Below, one piece after another: positions 6,106 to 10,993 of a stretch of 10,993 nucleotides of DNA. Numbering within the stretch: the first letter of the stretch is position 1; every line of letters starts with the position of its first letter. Both the position numbers and the translations under genes were made by a program. The DNA comes from an uncultured Lachnospiraceae bacterium (GTDB taxonomy: Bacteria > Bacillota_A > Clostridia > Lachnospirales > Lachnospiraceae), in NCBI GenBank assembly GCA_902787595.1, contig CADAHD010000092.1, forward strand, positions 1-10,993, given 5' to 3'. The notes below the pieces were generated by a model. That model was not told the origin of the DNA, did not search any database, and worked only from the letters and a program-made list of their open reading frames with translations.

Positions 6106-7284
6106 TCAGATCTTTATTACCTCCCTTTCGGAAAGGGCGCGCTCTACCATTTCGTCTATCTTCTCCTCAAGTCTCTCTTCATGCTTTCTTATCACCTTTG
6201 CAGAGGGCTTGGTCACCGGATGCTTTGCAACCCAGATCGTGCAGCAGTCCTCAAAAGGCAGTATTGATGTTTCGTAAGCATCAATGCGTTTGGATATCTC
6301 CACAATCTCCTGCTTGTCAAAACCGATCAGCGGTCTGAAAACAGGCAGCTCCTCACATACCTCATTTGTGCAGAGCAGGCTCTGCATCGTCTGCGATGCA
6401 ACCTGGCCTATGGATTCGCCGGTCACCAGCGCCAGGCAGTTCTGCTCCAGCGCGATCTTCTCCGCGATGCGCATCATATAACGGCGCATTATGATCGTCA
6501 GCTCTTCATGGGGACAGCATTCGTAGATATACTTCTGTATCTCCGTGAAGTTGATCACATGCAGAAATATCTCGCCGGCATAATCGCCTACTATGCGCGC
6601 CAGATCCTCGACCTTCTGCTTAGCCCTCTCACTGGTATAGGGCGGCGCATGAAAATATACGGCGTTCAGGCTCACGCCTCTCTTGGCTATCATATAGCCG
6701 GCAACGGGGCTGTCGATACCGCCGGACAGGAGCAGCATTGCCTTGCCGCCTGTTCCCGAAGGCATTCCGCCTGCGCCGGGTATGCTCTTTGAATAAACAT
6801 ATATCTTCTCCCTGACCTCGATATCGAGCATCACTTCGGGAGTCTTAACATCCACATGCATCTCGGGATAAGCCTGTAACAATGCCTCGCCCATGAGCCT
6901 GTTTATCTCCATGGACTCAACGGGATAATTCTTCCTGGCCCTGCGCGCATGCACCTTAAAGCTTAAGTTTCGGTCGGGATACTCCTCGCCCATATAAGCT
7001 ATGACTTTTTCCTTAAGAACTTCAAAGCCTTCATCCTCCAGTACCAGCACGGGGCAGACGGCTGTTATGCCGAACACCTTTGTAAGCGCTGCTACCGCTC
7101 CGTTATAATCGTAGCCTTCACCGCAATCTATATTTATGCGGCCCTGGGTTTTAAACACATGAAAAGAACCGTCCACCTTCTTTAATGCCCTGCGTATCTG
7201 TTTTACAAGGGCGTCTTCGAAGATAGGGCGGTTTTTCCCCTTTATCGCGATCTCCGCGTACTTGATCAAAAAAGCCTGAAACAT
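6106..7284 (-). CDS. thiI: ThiI tRNA 4-thiouridine synthase (no rhodanese domain)
   Basis: This 392-residue protein adenylates U8 of tRNA and receives sulfur to form 4-thiouridine; in some bacteria it also feeds thiamine thiazole synthesis. Domains in order are an N-terminal ferredoxin-like domain (about 1-60), THUMP (about 60-165) and a PP-loop ATP pyrophosphatase with LLLSGGIDSPVAGYMIAKRG (183-202). RYMMRIAEKIA, TGESIGQVASQT and PLIGFDKQEI follow as in the family. FEDCC (344-348) offers cysteines near the place of E. coli Cys344. The C-terminal rhodanese domain of the E. coli enzyme is absent, as is normal in Gram-positive ThiI, where a dedicated cysteine desulfurase hands over sulfur directly. 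That partner is probably the desulfurase gene at the right end of the window. The ATG follows the regulator's stop by three bases, with AGAGGT as SD. It can be transcribed from the internal promoter at 8030-8058. Confidence 0.97.
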   Translation of the reverse strand: MFQAFLIKYAEIAIKGKNRPIFEDALVKQIRRALKKVDGSFHVFKTQGRINIDCGEGYDYNGAVAALTKVFGITAVCPVLVLEDEGFEVLKEKVIAYMGEEYPDRNLSFKVHARRARKNYPVESMEINRLMGEALLQAYPEMHVDVKTPEVMLDIEVREKIYVYSKSIPGAGGMPSGTGGKAMLLLSGGIDSPVAGYMIAKRGVSLNAVYFHAPPYTSERAKQKVEDLARIVGDYAGEIFLHVINFTEIQKYIYECCPHEELTIIMRRYMMRIAEKIALEQNCLALVTGESIGQVASQTMQSLLCTNEVCEELPVFRPLIGFDKQEIVEISKRIDAYETSILPFEDCCTIWVAKHPVTKPSAKVIRKHEERLEEKIDEMVERALSEREVIKI

Positions 7285-7287
7285 CTC

Positions 7288-7995
7288 TTACCTCTTGGTC
7301 TGGCTCTGGAACATCCTGTTTTTCATCTCGGTATAAAGCTGCTGGCTGATAGGTATATAATCCTGATTCTTCATCGTAGCCTGATAGCGCTCTATATTCT
7401 CTACCTCCAGCAGGTTCACAATATATGACCTGTGGCAGCGGAAAAACTGATCCGGCAGGAGTTTCTCAAAGTCCGAAATCTTCATATGCGTAACGAGCCG
7501 TCTGTCCTTTAAGGTAAGCTCAACATCCCTGGCCTGGCTTTCCGCATATACTATCTCGTCATAGCGTATGCTGTACAGCTTGCCGTCGCAGGTAAGCGAA
7601 AGTCCATCTTTCTGGGATGTCTTTCTGTAGCTTATAAGGATCGCTTCCTTTAACTGTTCGATATCGACGGGCTTCTTTAAATAGCGCAACGCCTGTACCT
7701 TATATCCCTCAAGGGCATATTCCGCAGTGGACGAGATAAAGATTATATCCAGCTTGTCCCCTATGCTGCGGAGCCTCTCAGCCGCTTCGATGCCTGTGAT
7801 CCCGGTCGCAAGTATATCGGTGATCAGCAGATCGTAAGGCTGTCCCGGTCTTACCAGTGCATCCGTCATCTCCTGGATGTCATTGAACGCCACCAGTTCG
7901 TACGGGATCCCCTCTTCCTTAAGGATATTCTCTGTGAGCAGTGTATTGAGCTGCAGAGCCGTTGCCTCATCATCACAAATTGCTACCTTAAACAT
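7288..7995 (-). CDS. LytTR-family response regulator
   Basis: This 235-residue DNA-binding response regulator resembles AgrA/LytR types. The receiver domain (1-120) has the acidic pair D8/D9 in ICDDE, the likely phosphoacceptor D60 in LLITDILATG, the S88/S89 switch region in FISST and the lysine in YLKKPV (105-110). The position four after D60, usually Pro in DxxxP, is Thr here. The LytTR domain (about 130-233) shows IVYAESQARDVEL, THMKISDFEKLL and the family hallmark FFRCHRSYIVNL (184-195). The SD GGGGGTG precedes the ATG by four bases. It lies between the hybrid kinase and thiI and has its own promoter. Target sites are unknown; I found no convincing pair of LytTR-type direct repeats upstream. 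It is the probable output of the phosphorelay formed with the upstream kinase. Confidence 0.93.
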   Translation of the reverse strand: MFKVAICDDEATALQLNTLLTENILKEEGIPYELVAFNDIQEMTDALVRPGQPYDLLITDILATGITGIEAAERLRSIGDKLDIIFISSTAEYALEGYKVQALRYLKKPVDIEQLKEAILISYRKTSQKDGLSLTCDGKLYSIRYDEIVYAESQARDVELTLKDRRLVTHMKISDFEKLLPDQFFRCHRSYIVNLLEVENIERYQATMKNQDYIPISQQLYTEMKNRMFQSQTKR

Positions 7996-8029
7996 CTTGC
8001 ACCCCCAAAATTTAATACCCCATCTATGT

Positions 8030-8058
8030 ATTATATCAGATTAAGGCCGATTTATCAA
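8030..8058 (-). promoter_or_regulatory. Extended -10 promoter inside the end of the kinase gene, for regulator and thiI
   Basis: On the minus strand, TTGATA (8053-8058) lies 17 bases from a perfect TATAAT (8030-8035). The three bases before the -10 are TGA, which form a TGn extended -10 element and are also the kinase stop codon. The expected transcript start is near 8023, leaving a leader of about 28 bases with the GGGGGTG SD. This is the best promoter in the window by eye and should let the regulator and thiI be made without the kinase and desulfurase. Confidence 0.8.
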
Positions 8059-10192
8059 ATGCGAGTTCCGGTCCTGAGATTTCCAATATGCCGCTGTACT
8101 CTTCCACCAGGTCGTCATGATTATCCCAGATGTAAGTGATATCATTGCGTTTGCCGGCGCGTTCCAGCGCATAAGCCTTCTCCGCCACGTCAAGCGCTCC
8201 TACCGACTGGCTGGCGCCCTTTATCGAGTGGGCTATGACCGTATAATTCGTTATATCTTCCTTCTGATAAAAATCCTGCAGCAGGTTGATCAGGTTGGAT
8301 GAGGCGTAGGTTTTGAGAAGCTCAAAGTATGCATCCACATTGCCTGCGCAGTTATTGACGCCTGTGGCCGTATCTATGCCGTCAAGACGCTTTAATTTCT
8401 GCTCCTTGCTCAGATCGTCCCAGCGCACGCTGGCTTCCCTGCGCTCCACTTCTTCCATGGGAGTGCCTGCAGGGAATATCTTCTGGGGCGGTATCCATTT
8501 TTTAAGTATGGCTGAAAGCTGCTCTATACGTATGGGTTTGGGCAGATAATCGTTCATGCCCACGGCCATGAACTGCTGTTCCACGCCTTTGATTGCGTTG
8601 GCGGTAAGCGCCACGATAGGAACCCTGTGCGCATACTCGCTCTTTAAGGCTCTTATCTGCTTAGTGGCTTCAACGCCGTCCAGATAAGGCATCATGTGAT
8701 CCATGAATATCACATCATAGCTGATCAGGTTCTTTGCAACCCTGTCTATCGCATCCTGTCCGTTTTCTGCCGTGGCGGCGTTTATGCCGAAAATCTTCAT
8801 CAGTTCCTGCGCCACCTGCAGGTTGACTTTGTTATCATCAACGATCAGCACCTTTGCCTTGGGGGCTATGAAATCCGGAGCAAACTTGCCCTTCTGCTCA
8901 TTGCTGTTATTGCCCACAATGCTATGAGTAAAACGGAAACGGCTGGGAGTGGCGTCCTCTACCTTCTGCGGCAGCACAACGGTGAATACCGAGCCCCTGC
9001 CCACAACAGAGTCAACGCTTATGCTTCCGCCCATGGCATCGGCCAGGCTCTTTGATATGGCCAGACCCAGTCCGGTACCTTCCACATTCCTGTTTTTCTT
9101 GGTATCTATCTGACCGAAAGCCGTAAACAGCTTCTTGATATTCTCCTGCGAGATTCCTATACCGGTATCACGCACATAGATGGTCATGCGTCCCACGTTC
9201 ATATTATAGATATCGCTCTCGTCGCGCCATACGATATCCAGCGTTACACTGCCCTGATGCGTAAATTTAACGGCATTGTTAAGCAGGTTGATCAGTATCT
9301 GGCGCACCCTTGTCTCATCGCCGCGCAGCTTTGAGGGCGTATTGGGATCGATGTTTAAGCACAGACGCAGGTTTTTCTTATCCTTCATACGCACTTCGAT
9401 GATCGATACCACATCCTGCAGCATCTCGTTAAAGCTGTAGGGCTCGTCGAGTATCTCCATCTTACCTGAATCGACTTTTGAAAAATCCAGTATCTCGTTG
9501 ATTATGGAAAGAAGATTTTCCGAAGATCTTTTTATGACTGCAACATATTCCTTGTCCGGACCGGACATCCCGCGGCCTTCGAGTATCTCGGCCATGCCGT
9601 AGATGGCGTTCATGGGGGTACGTATCTCGTGGCTCATATTGGCCAGGAAATTGCTCTTGGCTTCCAGCGCTTCCCTTGCCACTTCGTACTGTTCGTCCAT
9701 CTCGCGTTTATAGCTGGCCACGCTGTAGCTGATGAATACCAGCGCCACTCCCGCAAACGCATACATGGTGATGTAGGTGACATACTGGCTCATCTCAAAA
9801 AAGGCGGTTATCTCGGTAGGTCTGAATATGCCTATCAGTATGAGCACCAGCAGCGTCACTGCAAAATACTCCGTCAGGAAAGCCTGCTTTAAGAAAAGAG
9901 CGATGGTAGTAGCCGTTGCCAGGAACATGAACACCAGCATGCCCTGTGTATGGGAAACCGAAGACATGTAATACTGCGATGCTATGCCGGCAACCGCCAG
10001 GCAGCGCACCACAACAGCCTCGTTATTTATCCTGTAGGAAAGAATGAATACAAGAAATACGGGTATCAGGCCAAAGCCCACGAGAAACGCCCTCTCCACA
10101 CCGTATTCGGACACGGTGTAGAAAGTCTGCAAAAGCACGGAGCAAAGAAATTCCACTATGAAAATGGTGATATTAGTCCTGAAAGGAAGCAT
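8036..10192 (-). CDS. Membrane hybrid histidine kinase with REC and HPt domains
   Basis: This 718-residue membrane sensor has the tripartite layout HisKA/HATPase-REC-HPt. Six probable transmembrane helices occupy about 8-28, 33-53, 59-76, 84-103, 107-123 and 135-157, with no large extracellular domain, so the signal is probably sensed in or near the membrane. A short helical linker leads to the H box, FLANMSHEIRTPMNAI, with H188. The ATPase has the N box LINLLNNAVKF (300-310), DTGIGIS (342-348) and GTGLGLAIS (372-380). The receiver begins VLIVDDNKVN (448-457), with D498 in VIFMDHMMP and K552 in LPKPI. The HPt motif AHSIKGASQSVGA (654-666) carries H655. All phosphotransfer residues are present. 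Its ATG abuts the desulfurase stop (TAAATG) with GAGAAG as a weak SD. The last gene part overlaps the promoter for the regulator. The N-terminal sensor family was not recognised. Confidence 0.95.
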   Translation of the reverse strand: MLPFRTNITIFIVEFLCSVLLQTFYTVSEYGVERAFLVGFGLIPVFLVFILSYRINNEAVVVRCLAVAGIASQYYMSSVSHTQGMLVFMFLATATTIALFLKQAFLTEYFAVTLLVLILIGIFRPTEITAFFEMSQYVTYITMYAFAGVALVFISYSVASYKREMDEQYEVAREALEAKSNFLANMSHEIRTPMNAIYGMAEILEGRGMSGPDKEYVAVIKRSSENLLSIINEILDFSKVDSGKMEILDEPYSFNEMLQDVVSIIEVRMKDKKNLRLCLNIDPNTPSKLRGDETRVRQILINLLNNAVKFTHQGSVTLDIVWRDESDIYNMNVGRMTIYVRDTGIGISQENIKKLFTAFGQIDTKKNRNVEGTGLGLAISKSLADAMGGSISVDSVVGRGSVFTVVLPQKVEDATPSRFRFTHSIVGNNSNEQKGKFAPDFIAPKAKVLIVDDNKVNLQVAQELMKIFGINAATAENGQDAIDRVAKNLISYDVIFMDHMMPYLDGVEATKQIRALKSEYAHRVPIVALTANAIKGVEQQFMAVGMNDYLPKPIRIEQLSAILKKWIPPQKIFPAGTPMEEVERREASVRWDDLSKEQKLKRLDGIDTATGVNNCAGNVDAYFELLKTYASSNLINLLQDFYQKEDITNYTVIAHSIKGASQSVGALDVAEKAYALERAGKRNDITYIWDNHDDLVEEYSGILEISGPELAFDKSALI

Positions 10193-10993
10193 TTATCTTC
10201 TCGTAAATCTTCTGAGCTCCGGCAGGATATCCTTAAGCGCTGCAAGGACCTCCTCAGGCTCATTCTCCTTTGTAAATGTTGAAAACGAAAAGCGCAGCGT
10301 GCCTTCAAGCATATCCTTCTTAAGACCTATGGCCTGAAGCGTGCGTGAAGGTTCGGGCTTATGTGTGGCGCAGGCGCTTCCGGCGGATACATATATGTCC
10401 CGCTCTTCCAGCGCATGCAGCAGCACCTCCGCGCGCACGCCGCCAAAGGATGCGCTCACTATATGCGGCGCGCTCTTTCGTATGGCTGCGGCATCCTCAC
10501 CCGGTATGCCGTTTATCTTTACATCAGGTAATTCTTTTAAACCGCTTATGAATCTTTCTTTTATAGTATAGAGCCTATCCTGCTCGGATTCAAGCTCGGA
10601 ATAAAGCTTTTGCGCCGCCATCGCCAGTCCCGCGATGCCGGGAACATTCTCCGTGCCGGAGCGAAGGCCGTTCTGCTGCCCGCCGCCGTAGATCACGGGA
10701 TTGATCTTTGTGCCGCCTGCTACATATAAAAGTCCCACGCCCTTGGGCCCGTGTATCTTATGCGCGCTGACACTGAGCATATCGATGCCCATTTCCCGGG
10801 GATATATCCTGGCCTTGCCAAAGCCCTGCACCGCATCCACATGAAAGAGCACCTTCGGATATTTGCGCGTTAACAGTTCGCCTATGGCACTTACGGGCTG
10901 CAGGGAACCTATCTCATTATTCGTATGCATCACGGATACCAGTATCGTATCCTGAGACACGGCATTCTCTATGGATTCAAGGCTTACTATCCC
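10193..10993 (-). CDS. Cysteine desulfurase, NifS/IscS-like (partial, 5' end outside window)
   Basis: The reading frame is open to the window edge, giving the C-terminal 266 residues of a PLP-dependent cysteine desulfurase of about 380-400 residues. Visible motifs in order are MHTNNEIG, HVDAVQGFGK (PLP-contacting Asp and Gln), SAHKIHGPKG (the Schiff-base lysine), GGGQQNGLRSGTEN, and SAGSACATHKPEPS, which carries the catalytic cysteine that forms the persulfide. A GTG at 10958-10960 is not the true start: the in-frame codons upstream of it encode a sequence that fits the family (GIVSLESIENA). In B. subtilis a desulfurase gene (nifZ) adjoins thiI and supplies its sulfur. Here the likely partner thiI lies in the same direction but is separated by the kinase and regulator genes. 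The stop is directly followed by the kinase ATG. A role in general Fe-S assembly is not excluded. Confidence 0.96.
   Translation of the reverse strand, partial: GIVSLESIENAVSQDTILVSVMHTNNEIGSLQPVSAIGELLTRKYPKVLFHVDAVQGFGKARIYPREMGIDMLSVSAHKIHGPKGVGLLYVAGGTKINPVIYGGGQQNGLRSGTENVPGIAGLAMAAQKLYSELESEQDRLYTIKERFISGLKELPDVKINGIPGEDAAAIRKSAPHIVSASFGGVRAEVLLHALEERDIYVSAGSACATHKPEPSRTLQAIGLKKDMLEGTLRFSFSTFTKENEPEEVLAALKDILPELRRFTRR

Noticed and set aside
6106..7284. ThiI truncated because the rhodanese domain is missing
   Set aside because: A length near 390-400 residues without rhodanese is normal for Gram-positive ThiI, and the C-terminal sequence is complete.
7996..8035. LytTR-type direct-repeat operator upstream of the regulator
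   Set aside because: I looked for paired ACNGTT-like repeats about 12-13 bases apart near the promoter at 8030-8058 and saw none that was convincing.
10193..10960. GTG at 10958-10960 as a true start of the desulfurase
   Set aside because: The frame stays open to 10993 and the upstream codons fit the family. The first part of the enzyme is missing only because the window ends.

Overview
The window looks like chromosomal housekeeping DNA from a Gram-positive member of the Clostridia, most likely Lachnospiraceae. The grounds are AGGAG/GGGG-type ribosome binding sites, sigma-A-like promoters, use of TTG starts, and an ireB-ruvX-DUF1292-mltG-like-trmR gene order that matches the Bacillus subtilis yrzL-yrrK-yrzB-yrrL-yrrM cluster. 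The family assignment is an inference; the phylum is well supported. There is no phage, transposase, CRISPR array, rRNA or tRNA gene.

Layout, right to left, because nearly everything is on the minus strand. (1) 10993-6106: a cysteine desulfurase cut by the window edge, a hybrid histidine kinase (HK-REC-HPt), a LytTR response regulator and thiI. The desulfurase/kinase junction has no spacing and the regulator/thiI junction has 3 bases. A near-consensus extended -10 promoter sits exactly at the end of the kinase gene and should drive the regulator and thiI separately. (2) 5804-6043: the only plus-strand gene, a small HPr/Crh-like protein that keeps the regulatory serine region but has lost the phosphocarrier histidine. 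It ends in a clear intrinsic terminator. (3) 5730-4384: mtaB, divergent from the HPr-like gene. (4) 4333-136: a tight operon of ireB, ruvX, a DUF1292 gene, an RNase J gene, a ylbF-family gene, an MltG-like gene that lacks its catalytic domain, and a TrmR-like methyltransferase. It has its own promoter overlapping the 3' end of mtaB. (5) 1-135: a gene-free tail with a hairpin-rich, two-unit dispersed-type repeat.

Functional themes: tRNA modification occurs four times (desulfurase plus ThiI for s4U, MtaB for ms2t6A, TrmR-like for wobble uridine). RNA turnover is represented by RNase J with a YlbF-type partner, and envelope or cell-wall control by IreB and the MltG-like protein. The kinase and LytTR regulator contain every domain needed for a four-step His-Asp-His-Asp phosphorelay and are embedded in a sulfur-transfer locus. 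The points most worth a second look are that embedded phosphorelay with its internal promoter, the His15-less HPr paralogue, the catalytically empty MltG-like protein, the possible SD-sequestering leader before the RNase J gene, and the paired-stem repeat at the left end.
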